Part shown: positions 35,264 to 45,311 of the stretch, piece by piece
How the letters are laid out: each line of letters begins with the position of its first letter
Numbering within the stretch: position 1 is the stretch's first letter
Source: JAICYJ01 sp963737445
Lineage (GTDB): Bacteria > Actinomycetota > Thermoleophilia > Gaiellales > JAICJC01
NCBI GenBank assembly: GCA_963737445.1
Contig: CAVTSO010000009.1
Location: 496,001-560,000, forward strand
Length of the DNA: 64,000 nucleotides
Direction of reading: 5' to 3'
Notes under the pieces: model-generated
The model's input: the letters and a program-made list of their open reading frames with translations, nothing else
Database searches by the model: none
What the model was told of the DNA's origin: nothing
Position numbers and translations under genes: made by a program

Positions 35264-36970
35264 GTGACGCGGTGGGGCTTCAGCATGCGGTGGTGGCTCG
35301 CGCTGACGTTCGCATTGATCGCGGCGCTTACGACGGTGGTCGTCGCCGAGCGACTCAGATTGCAATCCACGGACGCCTTCCGTGGGCGGGCGCAGGATGT
35401 GAGCGTCGGTCGTTCCGTGGCGGCCGCAGCCACGATCAGCGAGGCGTCCAAGCCGTTGGCCAAGGTGCGAAACGCGGCCGCCGCACAGGGCCTTTCGCTC
35501 TTCGTGTTCGATTCATCCGGGCGCCTGTTGACCTCCCTCACGTCGGGTGACGTAGCGATGACGGCCGTGCCGGGCAACCGGCCAGCGGTTGCCGCCGCCC
35601 TGGACGGCCGCAGGTACGTTCATTCCTACCAAAGCGGCGACTCGACTGTCGTTGCGCTGCGCCTGCAGAACCCGCCCGATGGCGTGCTGCTGGCTTACAA
35701 CCACCGCGCGGACGTCTCGGCCGAGGTAGGGATCGTCGATCGCAGCGTCGTTGAATCCGGGTTGTTGGCGTTCGCCGTAGGCGCCACCGGTGGCCTGCTG
35801 GTGTCAGTCCTGATCACGCGGCGCACACGCCGTATCGGCGACGCGGCTGCCGCGATCGAACGGGGGCAGTTCGACCGACCGCTCACGGTCGGGTTTGCAG
35901 ACGAACTGGGTTCGCTGGCCGAGACGGTGGAGCGGATGCGCGCGCGGCTGGACGAGACGTTCTCTCAACTCCAGGCCGACCGGGACCGGCTGCACCGGCT
36001 GCTGGAACGTCTCCACGAGGGCGTGCTGACGGTCAACGGCGAGGGCCGCGTCGGTATTGTCAATAGCGTGGCGGCCACAATGCTGGGTGCCACGTCCCTC
36101 GCTCCCGGGTCGTCGCTGCCGGAGCCATGGCCGCAGCTGAACCTGCATGGGCTGGCGGCCGACCTCTGCATGCCCGGGGCGACACCGACCGAAGCACGAG
36201 TGTCCCCTGACGATCAGACCACCTATTCGATCGTGGGGATCCCGGCTGGTGAATCGACCGGGCACTGCGTGCTGGTACTTGCGGACGTCACCGAGCGTGA
36301 ACGGCGGGAGGCTGCCGAGCGAGAGTTCGTGGCAAACGCCGCACACGAGTTACGCACACCGATCGCCGCCATCGCCGGGGCCGTCGAGGTGCTGCAGGCC
36401 GGTGCCGCCGAGGATCCCGTGGCCCGACGTCGGTTTCTCGAAAATATCGGACGTGAATCGGAGCGCTTGCGGCGACTCACGCGGTCGTTGCTGACGCTGG
36501 CGCGCGCCCAGACGCGCGAGGAAGCGCTGGAGTTGGAGGGCGTGGAACTGGCGCCGCTGCTTGACGAAGTTGCTCGCGGGCTTGGATACGGTGACGACGG
36601 ACTGATCGAGCATGACGGCGCCGGGATTCGCTTCCTGGGACACCCCGACCTGGCGTACCAGGCGCTCTCGAACGTGATCGGAAATGCCGTCAAGCACGGC
36701 GGCCACGACCCCGTGGTGATCGCGGCACGCAGCACCGGCGACGGCCACGTCGTTGTTGAGGTACGTGACCGCGGCCCGGGAATCGCCGCCGACCGGAGGG
36801 GTCGCGTCTTCGACCGCTTCTACCGTGGGCACGCCCGCGACGAGTCGGGGTTCGGTTTGGGGCTCGCCATCGTACGAGAGGTGGTGCGAGAGCTTGGCGG
36901 CACCGTCGAGATCACGTCGCAAGCCGGTGTCGGCACCACGGTCAGTCTGACCCTGTTGGAGGCCGAGTGA
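35264..36970 (+). CDS. Sensor histidine kinase
   Basis: About 568 residues. A first membrane helix (WWLALTFALIAALTTVVVA) precedes an extracytoplasmic sensor of about 140 residues. A second helix, LLAFAVGATGGLLVSVLI, is followed by HAMP (RTRRIGDAAAAIERGQF), a PAS-like segment, a HisKA box REFVANAAHELRTPIAAIAG with the phosphorylated His, and a HATPase_c with NVIGNAVKHGG and GFGLGLAIVREVV. The start is uncertain among the GTG at 35213, GTG at 35264 and ATG at 35285. The stop overlaps the response-regulator start (GTGA). The ligand is unknown. Confidence 0.92.
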   Translation: MTRWGFSMRWWLALTFALIAALTTVVVAERLRLQSTDAFRGRAQDVSVGRSVAAAATISEASKPLAKVRNAAAAQGLSLFVFDSSGRLLTSLTSGDVAMTAVPGNRPAVAAALDGRRYVHSYQSGDSTVVALRLQNPPDGVLLAYNHRADVSAEVGIVDRSVVESGLLAFAVGATGGLLVSVLITRRTRRIGDAAAAIERGQFDRPLTVGFADELGSLAETVERMRARLDETFSQLQADRDRLHRLLERLHEGVLTVNGEGRVGIVNSVAATMLGATSLAPGSSLPEPWPQLNLHGLAADLCMPGATPTEARVSPDDQTTYSIVGIPAGESTGHCVLVLADVTERERREAAEREFVANAAHELRTPIAAIAGAVEVLQAGAAEDPVARRRFLENIGRESERLRRLTRSLLTLARAQTREEALELEGVELAPLLDEVARGLGYGDDGLIEHDGAGIRFLGHPDLAYQALSNVIGNAVKHGGHDPVVIAARSTGDGHVVVEVRDRGPGIAADRRGRVFDRFYRGHARDESGFGLGLAIVREVVRELGGTVEITSQAGVGTTVSLTLLEAE

Positions 36971-37657
36971 CGTCGCGGGTGCTGGTGGTCGACGACGAGC
37001 GCTCCATCCTGGATGTGGTGCGCTACACGCTCGAGCAGGCGGGCTTCACGGTGGACGTGGCATCAACCGCCGAATCGGCTCGGAGCAAAGCTACCGGGGA
37101 CGCTATGACCTGATCGTGCTGGACGTCATGCTGCCGGACGGGTCGGGAGTTGACCTGTGTCGTGACCTGCGGCGTGACAGCGACGTGCCGATCATGATGC
37201 TGACGGCTCGTGATGCCGAGATCGATCGCGTGGTGGGGCTGGAGATGGGCGCGGATGACTACCTGGTCAAACCGTTCTCGATGGCTGAACTGACCAGCCG
37301 CGCTCGTGCCATCCTGCGGCGACGCGAGCTCGACCGTTCAGCCTCTGCCTCCGCATGCGTCTTCGCGTCGGCGGCATCGTGGTCGACCTGGTACGCCACA
37401 CGGTGGAAGTCGACGGCGCACGCACGCAGCTGACACCGTCTGAGTTCAAGGTGTTGGCACTGTTGGCCAGGCAGCCGGAACGGGTGTTCACGCGCCGCCA
37501 GATCATGGAGCATCTGTGGGAAAGCACCTATGTCGGCGACGAGCGGGCCTGTGACGTGCACATCTCGGCGCTCCGCCGCAAGATCGAGCCCGCACCGGGT
37601 GCCTCACACCGACTGCTCACCGTTCGCGGGGTCGGCTACACGCTGGTGCCCGCGTGA
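36967..37657 (+). pseudogene. OmpR-type response regulator with two frameshifts
   Basis: Three successive frames make one complete regulator. They are the N-terminus RVLVVDDERSILDVVRYTLE; the rest of the receiver domain DLIVLDVMLPDGSGVDLC with the phosphorylated Asp and GADDYLVKPFSMAEL; and a winged-helix domain VEVDGARTQLTPSEFKVL ... VHISALRRKIEP ... LLTVRGVGYTLVP. Frame changes occur near 37,090 and 37,350. All conserved residues are kept, so a sequence error is at least as likely as decay. Its kinase is encoded immediately upstream with an overlapping stop and start. Confidence 0.88.
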
Positions 37658-37836
37658 GCAGACGCTAACGAATCCTCACGGAGCCGAAACGTGGGGCTCA
37701 AATCTCGCTTGCATCTGATTGCTTAGGCTGACCCATGGACCGCCGTGCATTCGGATGCTGCCACCAGGATCGAGTCATGGTCGACCACCGTGCGATTGGG
37801 TACGTTGAGACGCCGGTGTAATCCAGAACGGGGGAT

Positions 37837-38142
37837 TTGGCCAGCTGCCTGCTGATCAAGCAGGGTGGCAGGGTCAGGGCGGTGCCGGTCGCGCGGATCC
37901 TGGCGATCGACCCGTCAAGCGCAACCTGCCTCTCACGAGGATGCGCAACCTCGGCCATTCCGGAAAGCGCGCATGATTCGACCCAGCGTCCGGCAGCCAC
38001 GCGCGCCTCGCTTCCACTGGTCGCGCCGACCAGGGACGAACGCGCCGATTTGATCTGCTCGCGCTGCCGCCGACCTCCAGGGTCGAACCCCCAGTGCCGA
38101 CACTGCGCTAAACGAGACCGGGAGAGGGTGGAACCCGCCTGA
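37837..38142 (+). CDS. Small zinc-ribbon hypothetical protein
   Basis: 101 residues from a TTG. The C-terminus carries CSRCRRPPGSNPQCRHC followed by a basic tail, which could bind zinc. The rest has no recognised motif. Its TGA shares a base with the next ATG (TGATG), a sign of coupling. Real expression is uncertain. Confidence 0.35.
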   Translation: MASCLLIKQGGRVRAVPVARILAIDPSSATCLSRGCATSAIPESAHDSTQRPAATRASLPLVAPTRDERADLICSRCRRPPGSNPQCRHCAKRDRERVEPA

Positions 38143-38880
38143 TGTTCGTGGCACGCGGCATGCATCCAATGCTCCGCATCGTCGGCGGGGGCGAAACGGG
38201 GCCGGCACTGGTCTCGGCTCTTGCCGTCCGCGGTGTGCGGGCGATTGTCACGAGCACCCGGGGATCTGCCCGAGTGCCGCCCCGACTCGCCACTCCTGCT
38301 GCTGCTCTCTCGCGTCAGCGATCCAAGCGGCAGGCCGCTGCAGGAGTTCGATCGGCTGCGACCGCTTGAGGCGGCCCGCAGACTGGTGTTGAATCCTCCC
38401 TCCGCCGTCTGGATCGGACACCACCCGGAGTTGGCGGCTCGCGTGCTGGAGCAGGACGGTATACCCCAACCATCGATCCGGCTGGCGCGCGATGCCAGCG
38501 TCGCGCGCCGGTTGGCCGCGTCGATGGACTTCTGTGCGCGACTGTGCGCGCCCTGCCCCGACGAGGCATTTCCGCCCGTTGCTGTCAGCGGCCGCCGGGG
38601 GTTCCGCCAGGCGCTGCGCCAGGCGAAAGGCCGCCCTTGGTTCGAAACCTCCGGCATCGTGATCGAGGAGTGGGTGGCGGCAACGGCTCGAATCGATGTA
38701 CTCGTCGTGGACGGGATGGCGGCTGCCATTCGGCTCTCATCGCAGCCTCCGGCGCGTCACGTCTCGGTGGTGCTTGAGGCTCCGATACCCGCCTCCGTGG
38801 CGCTGGTCGCGCGCCGTGCAGTGGCAGCGGTGGGAGGACACGCGATGGTCGTTCGATTGCTGCTCGGCCGTGATCGCTAG
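38142..38880 (+). pseudogene. ATP-grasp-like hypothetical protein, probable frameshift
   Basis: The ATG at 38142 opens MLRIVGGGETGPALVSALAVRG in one frame. A second frame from about 38,260 continues with SPLLLLLSRVSDPSGRP, ARDASVARRLAASMDF, PPVAVSGRRGFRQAL and IVIEEWVAATARIDVLVVDG. The order (carboxylate-amine ligase N-domain, Lys/Gly-loop-like stretch, EEW and VDVLVVDG-like strand) suggests an ATP-grasp fold, but the metal and ATP residues are poorly kept. The assignment is tentative. Confidence 0.4.
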
Positions 38881-39135
38881 ATCAGCGTCGGCCGGGTCGA
38901 CCCGGCACCGGATGCCGGATGGATCGCATCTTCCGAACGTGCAGTCGACGCGCTGGCAAACCTTACCCGCACCCGCCAGCCTGGGGACAACCGTGCTCCT
39001 GCCGATAGCTCGTGGGAATCCGGATCGTGAACCTCGTCGACGCGGGGCGAGCCTTCTGGGCGGACGCGTGATACTTCCGAGGACTTCGCATAGAACCCAG
39101 ATCGCGAATCGCACCTTCGCGGACGCGGCGGTTTC
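38881..39135. other. Island intergenic stretch, nothing recognised
   Basis: About 255 bp between the ATP-grasp-like gene and the convergent YrdB-like gene. No ORF with family resemblance or strong dyad was seen. Confidence 0.35.
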
Positions 39136-39492
39136 TTACTGCGTGGGCTTCAGCAGGCGCTGACCGAAGGCATAGACCAGGCAGTGGTAGGAGATCGACA
39201 CGAGCAACAGAGCCAGCCCGAGCGCGTGCTCCCCGGCCGTGAACCAGGCGAATGCAGCCACGCCGGTGACGAGCAGCTCCTGCACCAGTCGCAGCGGTTC
39301 GGCGTAGCTGCCCGCTTGGTGGAAGTCCACCGCGCCCCAGAACCCGAACCCGACAGCCGGCGCCCCCAGCCCCAGCAGGATCCTCGCGGTCGTGGTCTGA
39401 CCGGTCTCATACCCCCAGTAGGCCAGCGCCACGACGATGCCGACCTCTACCAGCACACGCAGCCCTAGGGTGCACAGCTCTCGTAGCGACAC
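39136..39492 (-). CDS. YrdB family (DUF2568) membrane protein
   Basis: 118 residues with four membrane helices. Family features are VLVEVGIVVALAYWGYE, ILLGLGAPAVGFGFWGAV and LRLVQELLVTGVAAFAWF. The GTG at 39492 (MSLRELCTL) opens the first helix; the longer frame is an artefact. The function is unknown. Confidence 0.78.
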   Translation of the reverse strand: MSLRELCTLGLRVLVEVGIVVALAYWGYETGQTTTARILLGLGAPAVGFGFWGAVDFHQAGSYAEPLRLVQELLVTGVAAFAWFTAGEHALGLALLLVSISYHCLVYAFGQRLLKPTQ

Positions 39493-39578
39493 GATCGGAT
39501 ACCCAACCCCAACTAGATAACTCGTCGACGCAGCCGGCCAGAGGACGGCCGGATGCGTCGACAAGGCGCGACGACCCG

Positions 39579-39653
39579 AACGACGGATTCGCAAAGCACT
39601 TGTGGCTCGCCGAAAAGACGGTCGAGACCCACGTCAGCTCGATCCTCGCCTGA
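39579..39653 (+). pseudogene. LuxR-type helix-turn-helix fragment
   Basis: A 24-residue run, NDGFAKHLWLAEKTVETHV then SSILA and a stop, matches the recognition helix end of LuxR/NarL response regulators, whose typical text is LSEKTVETHVSSILAKL. Nothing else of the regulator remains, so this is a relic inside the island. Confidence 0.6.
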
Positions 39654-39726
39654 GTGTCGCCTCGGCATGGGAGACCTGGCCGGTTGGTTACGAGTCGCTC
39701 CTGCCGCGTTTGGGGCTTATCTGGAG

Positions 39727-40560
39727 TCATCGGGCGCTGGCACCGAGCGCCTGGCCCGGTATTGCGAGCTCGTCGCCATCGGCGAAGGTCGCGAACGTCT
39801 GTTCCAGGTCGGCAGCGATGGAGCGGCGATCTGAGTCGCCAAGCGCACGGACGGTGAGGCCGATGGGGCCGGCGGTATCGGAGATTATTTCCAAATACTC
39901 GGCCACATCAGACACGCGGAAGGTGACCGTGATCGGTTCGGTGTGGATGTCGCGGAACCCGACGGCTCGGAGGAGTTCGGTCAACCGTGATGGATCGGCC
40001 AGGCTGAAGACCCCTGGAGCCGTCGGCTCGGGGGGCTCAAGGCGTCCGTGCGCGACCAGGGCAGCCACGATCGCGGCGAAGTAGGGGTTCGACCGCGGCG
40101 CGCCCCAGACCGCAAGGGCGAGCCGCCCACCTTCGCGCAGCACGCGTCTCGCCTCGGTCAGTGCGGCGAACGGATTGTCCATCAGCATCAATCCGTATCG
40201 ACAGATCACGCCGTCCACCGAGTCGGTGTCCAACGGCATGTGCTCCGCATCCATCACCAGATACTCGACGTTGTCGCGGCCGAGCGTGCATCCCCGCCGG
40301 CGGGCGGCCTCGAGCATGCTCGGTGACAGGTCGCTGGTGATGAGCTCGCCAGTTTCGCCGAGACGTTCGGCCGCTTCGAACCCCGTGTCCCCGATGCCGG
40401 CCGCCAGCTCGAGCAGCGTTTCGCCCTCGCGAGGGGCGAGCTGCTCGATCAGCCATCGGCGCACGGGAGCCGCGGTTTCCTCAATGAACTCGCGCCGTCG
40501 CTCCCATCCCGGCGCGATGGCCTCGGCGATCTCGAGATTGAAAGTGTGCACGTCTGACAT
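39727..40560 (-). CDS. SAM-dependent class I methyltransferase
   Basis: 277 residues. Motif I is LLELAAGIGDTGFEAA, motif II region ITSDLSPSMLEAARRRG, and MDAEHMPLDTDSVDGVICRYGLM follows, as in the ubiquinone/menaquinone-type (UbiE-like) small-molecule methyltransferases. The substrate cannot be told. GGGGGGAG lies before the ATG at 40560. The gene is intact although its neighbours are broken. Confidence 0.9.
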   Translation of the reverse strand: MSDVHTFNLEIAEAIAPGWERRREFIEETAAPVRRWLIEQLAPREGETLLELAAGIGDTGFEAAERLGETGELITSDLSPSMLEAARRRGCTLGRDNVEYLVMDAEHMPLDTDSVDGVICRYGLMLMDNPFAALTEARRVLREGGRLALAVWGAPRSNPYFAAIVAALVAHGRLEPPEPTAPGVFSLADPSRLTELLRAVGFRDIHTEPITVTFRVSDVAEYLEIISDTAGPIGLTVRALGDSDRRSIAADLEQTFATFADGDELAIPGQALGASAR

Positions 40561-40626
40561 AGCTGCTCCCCCCAAAGTCGATGACATTCCGATGTCAAAT
40601 CGGTTTGTGATTGACGATCCACTCGA

Positions 40627-40969
40627 TCACGGACAGTTCCGGTGGTCCCGCGCAGCGCATCCCATCGCCCTGTCTCGGATGATCACCAGTTGCTGCTCGG
40701 GGCGTATCTCCACGATGTCCGATACCGCCACCGGAGTGGTGCTGGCTCAACCAACCGGTCCGCACCATGATTAGGTCCGGGCGATCGACGCTCGAGCCGT
40801 AGACGATGTGTTCGACGGCTCCGACGTGTGCATCGGATGCTTCGACGACGAACCGTGCGCAACGATTGAGCCGATCGGCCGGGTCGTTGGCCCGCGGCCA
40901 AACTGACGGGCCCCGGTCGACGGCATTCGTAGCGCCGGGCATCGCCGAGACCCAGTGACAGCACGTCAT
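40627..40969 (-). pseudogene. PRC-barrel-like (DUF2171-type) protein, frameshifted
   Basis: The first frame carries RFVVEASDAHVGAVEHIVYGS and DLIMVRTGWLSQHHSG. With one base removed near 40,735 it continues as VAVSDIVEIRPEQQLVIIRD and a stop. The joined product is a PRC-barrel-type protein of about 110 residues. It is one of three PRC-like genes in or near the island. Confidence 0.5.
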
Positions 40970-41041
40970 GAACCCACCGACATCTCTGGAAACTCTCGCG
41001 TCACGCTCTGAAGCGCGCGTGACCATTCGGTGAGGATCCCC

Positions 41042-42282
41042 TCATCTCATGGCGACGGCGGCGGGCTGGGGCACGGTCAGCGCGACCCGGGCCTCGGCCA
41101 GCGCGGTGATCTGGTTCTTCTCGAACTGGGTGCCGGTCGTACCCCAGCTGACGGTGACCGCCTCGCGCTCGTACAGCGCGACCGCCTGGCGGAAGTTGGA
41201 AACGAGGGCAACGCCAGGTGCGATGTTCGGCGTGGTCAGGATCTGGATGCCGAACAGCGAGGGTGTCGCTGCCGCCGCGGGCAGCTGTGGGAACAGGTAC
41301 TCGCCCGTGGTCGACTTCAGCATCGCGACCGTCGCCCAATCAGACGGGGCGAGCACGGCCTGGAGGCCATCGCCGTAGCCGAGGTTGCCGAGCGCGACCG
41401 CCGCGTTCATCAGCGTCTGGGGGATGTCGGGTGATCCCCGCCGTACCGGCCGCCGCCACTGCGGTCGTGCCGGGCACGTGCAGCAGGCCGAGCCAGCTGC
41501 GGCTCCGCGCCGGTCTGGTTGATGACCGCCGCCTCCAGCGCCTGCGCGATGCCATACCCAAGCTCGTTGCCAACCCAGGCATCAAGCCCGCCGAAATCGG
41601 CGAGGTCGGCCTTCCTCACCGGACTGGCGGTGTGCGCCACGATCTCCGCGTTGGCGACGACGGCGACCGTGGTCAGGTCGGTTGTCGGCTTCGCGGCCGT
41701 ATCCGACCCGTCAGCAGCAGCGCCGTAGCGCCAGATCGCCGCACGGGTCACGCGAGCCGTCTGCCTGAGGTAGGTGACGGCCCGGCCGCCGTCGGCCGGC
41801 CAGGACCGCAGGCCAATCGCGGCGACCAGCGGTGCGCCGAGCTGGCCCATGCTGAACGGCACGGTTGACAGCGGCGGCAGCGGGATCGAGCCGCTGGGTG
41901 CGCTGAACGACTTCTCGCCACGTGCGCGAGAGGCCTGCTCGATGGCAACTGTCCATGGGTGTGGCGTGTCAGCGGCCTTGATGCCCAGCGTAGTGCCGAG
42001 AGCGACGCCGCTACCCGGCTCGGGCTGGGGGGTGTTCGACCACATCTCCGGCCTGCGGCTGAGGTCGTCCAAGGCCTTGAGCAGCTCGGGCGACGCTCCC
42101 ACGCGTGCGCTGTCCAGCTCGCGGCCGATGGCCTTGGCGGCCTCGACGTGCTCTTTGAGCTGCGAGGCCTCGGCCTCGGTGAGGGCGCGATCCTCGCTGA
42201 CGGCCTGGTCGGTGATCTGAAGCGCCTTCGCCTTCAGATCGCGGTACTCGCCACGCTTGGCTGCGATGACTGCAGCGTCCAT
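41042..42282 (-). pseudogene. HK97-type phage major capsid protein, frameshifted
   Basis: An ATG with CGGAG upstream opens MDAAVIAAKRGEYRDLKAK, a helical scaffold-like N-terminus (delta domain) with SEDRALTEAEASQLKEHVEAA. The capsid core follows with MGQLGAPLVAAIGLRSW, RVTRAAIWRYGAAADGSD and a FGGLDAWVGNELGYGIAQALE segment. Frame changes near 41,580 and 41,410 lead to LHVPGTTAVAAAGTAGIT, then LGYGDGLQAVLAPSDWATVAM and GIQILTTPNIAPGVALVSNF. These are typical of actinophage HK97-fold capsids. No portal, protease, terminase or tail genes adjoin it. Confidence 0.8.
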
Positions 42283-42548
42283 GATTCGCTCCGATCGGGA
42301 GTCGGTGATGGTCACGACGCGCTCGGCTTGGTGATGAGCGCCCGCTTGGCGCGACCAGGGTGGCGGTCTGCGCGTGCGGCTCCGACGAAAGCTCCGAGCT
42401 GGCGGCCGCCCTACGGCTCGCGGGCCCGGCAGGTTGGCCGGTATGCACCTGACGTCCGGTTCTCCGTCTCGCCAGGCTGGGCGCAGTCTACTCGCTGCTG
42501 GCCCCACCACGTCAGCGCGCAGCGCCAATACACTCTCCCGACAGACCA

Positions 42549-43005
42549 ATGAACATCCGCCGTGTACAAGAGTCAGACAGAGATCTCCTCTTGGAGCTGG
42601 CGGAGCGACTCCAAGAAGGAGTCGCCCCTTGGCGAGATCCTGGAGAAGTCCGCCAAGCTGTGGTCGGCTGGGTGCGCGAGTCGTTGGCTGATCTCTCCGA
42701 CCCAGACCGGGTCGTGCTCGTCGCCGAGCGGGATGGTGAGGTAGTTGGGTTCGTCGGTGTCAGCGAACGGTCTCACTTCACCGGGAAGGTGGACACCTAC
42801 ATCGGGGAACTCGTGGTGGCCAAGGCGGCTGAAGGCGGCGGGATAGGGCGGGCGCTGGTCGGAGCGGCGGAGGACTCGGGGTCGCGCCAGGGGGCGCAAA
42901 CGCGTTGTCGTGGACACAGGCGCAGCAAACGCTCCTGCTCGCCAGTTCTATGCTGCCCTCGGATATGAAGACGAGGACGTCACGATCAGCCGAGCGATCG
43001 GTTGA
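42549..43005 (+). pseudogene. GNAT acetyltransferase with late frameshift
   Basis: The frame gives MNIRRVQESDRDLLLELAERL, DRVVLVAERDGEVVGFVGVSE and the acetyl-CoA loop region GGGIGRALVGAAED. After about 42,885 the sense continues in the next frame with GRKRVVVDTGAANAPARQFY and AALGYEDEDVTISRAIG. Together they form a normal GNAT of about 151 residues. The C-terminal 20 bp overlap a convergent gene. A single-base error would explain the break. Confidence 0.75.
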
Positions 43006-43336
43006 GGCCCCTGAGTAGGCGTCCGGCATCAACCCTCGGCAGCGAGTCGTCCTCGACCGAGGGCATCATCATCGGCTGGCCCGGCCGCTTCGGGTCGTAC
43101 CGCTGGTAGCGCATCGAGCGCGGATCGCGGTAGTCCTTGACCTCGACCTGGCCATCGCGGAGCACGTGGTACTCGACCAGGCCGCCGCCGTCCTCCAGGA
43201 GCAGCGTGTCGTCCTCGACCTGGATCGTGATCGTGTCGTAGTCCGGCTCGGCGATCCAGCGGCTGATCGGCTCCTCCGGTGGCAGCCTGGCGTCCATCAT
43301 GCGGCGCAGCAGGCGGGCCTCGGGGTCGTCGCTCAT
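42986..43336 (-). CDS. Hypothetical acidic/basic protein
   Basis: 116 residues, MSDDPEARLLRRMMDARLPP, then a beta-rich part (YDTITIQVEDDTLLLEDG, EYHVLRDGQVEVKDYRD) and a basic C-terminus. No family was recognised. It is the last gene of the island before the tRNA-Trp. Confidence 0.55.
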   Translation of the reverse strand: MSDDPEARLLRRMMDARLPPEEPISRWIAEPDYDTITIQVEDDTLLLEDGGGLVEYHVLRDGQVEVKDYRDPRSMRYQRYDPKRPGQPMMMPSVEDDSLPRVDAGRLLRGLNRSLG

Positions 43337-43617
43337 GCACCGGAGTGTGCCACCGGAGCGGCCGGCCGTCGAACTGGCGTTCCGGGAACAGGGGTTCGCA
43401 GCCGGGAGCAACTGCTGCCCAGCCCGCTCCGGCCTCCCGGCGGCCCGGCTCGGGGGTAGGCCTGGGCCTCGGGGGAGAAGGCCGGAGAACGCAGGAGGGG
43501 GCCTCCGCCGAAAAGTGGCCCGAAAAGTGGCCTCGAGGGCAGGCCAACGGAGGGGTTTTCAGGGGGTCTGAGGGGGTGATCGCCTCCAGCGCCGCCACCC
43601 AAGGCCACGAAGCAGAA
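43337..43617. other. Right end of island, no gene seen
   Basis: This stretch between the last island gene and the tRNA-Trp terminator is rich in G runs. Open frames here overlap one another in all phases and look like shadows. Confidence 0.35.
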
Positions 43618-43655
43618 CGCCCCGGAAACCGCCTTGCTACAAGGGTTCCGGGGCG
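43618..43655 (-). terminator. Terminator of tRNA-Trp
   Basis: A 12-bp GC-rich stem (43618-43630 with 43644-43655, one bulged A) begins 11 bp after the tRNA 3' end. On the minus strand it is followed by a short T-containing tract (GTTCTGCTT). Confidence 0.65.
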
Positions 43656-43665
43656 CTGTGAGCTA

Positions 43666-44465
<800 letters not shown>

Positions 44466-44469
<4 letters not shown>

Positions 44470-45134
44470 GCCGGCGTCAGCTCCTCGAGCGCACGAGCCA
44501 GACCCGACAGGTCGCTGACCTCGCGATCGGGCACCGGCCCGGGCACCTCGACCAGGCGGTTCACCCACACCGTCGGCATGTCCATCTCGCGGGCCGGTGC
44601 AACGTCGTGGAACAGGCTGGCACCGACGTGCACGTGTCGCTGTGGGTCCGCGTCCGTCAGCTCGAAGAACCGGTTCCAGTGGCCGGGCTGCGGCTTGTAC
44701 GACCCCACGTCTTCGGCCACGATCACCCGGTCGAAGCGCACGCCCAGCCGCGGCAGCGACTGCGCGATCAGGTCGCGGTCGCAGTTGGACAGGATCGCCA
44801 GGCTCCAGCCGCGCCGCTTCAGCTCGGCCAGTGAGTCCGGCACCTCCGGAAACGCCGGCCAGTCAGCCAGCGATTCCGATAGGGCGTGCGCCTCGCCGTC
44901 TGCCAGCACGCGCCCCTCGTCCAGCGCCAGGCCGGCCAGACACAGGTCGAGCACCTCGCGGTAGCGCCGATAGCGCTCGGCCTGGATTTCCGGCTCGATC
45001 TCGTGGTAGCGGTGCAGCAACCGGGGCAGGTCAGCATCGGCCCCGAACACGCCGGCCAGGGCGGCCGAGACGCCGCTGTTCCAGTCGATCAGGGTGCCGT
45101 AGCAGTCAAACGTCGCCCAGCGGCCACTGTCCAT
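44466..45134 (-). CDS. HAD-superfamily hydrolase, haloacid dehalogenase type II
   Basis: 222 residues. Motif I is TFDCYGTLIDWN, motif II LAILSNCDRDL, and motif III SYKPQPGHWNRFF followed by VHVGASLFHDVAPA. The four-helix cap of type II dehalogenases is present (about 20-95). The substrate may be a halo-acid or a phosphoester. It is coupled by GTGA to the arginase-like gene. Confidence 0.88.
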
Positions 45135-45311
45135 GGCGCCAGCCTACCGCGGCAGGCCGGTCATTCGCTGGTCAGGCGCGATCCCCAATGAACCATCCAC
45201 CCGGCGGGCAGGCCGACCGTTAAGCGCAAAGACCGCCAGCACCCTACCCATCGGCCCCATGTCCACGATCGGCTGGCAGCCGCGCCGCGTCGGGGGTATC
45301 CCTCGACTCGC

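Noticed and set aside
40595..41026. Intact 143-residue minus-strand ORF
   Set aside because: Its second half makes sense only in a neighbouring frame as a PRC-barrel; treated as frameshifted.
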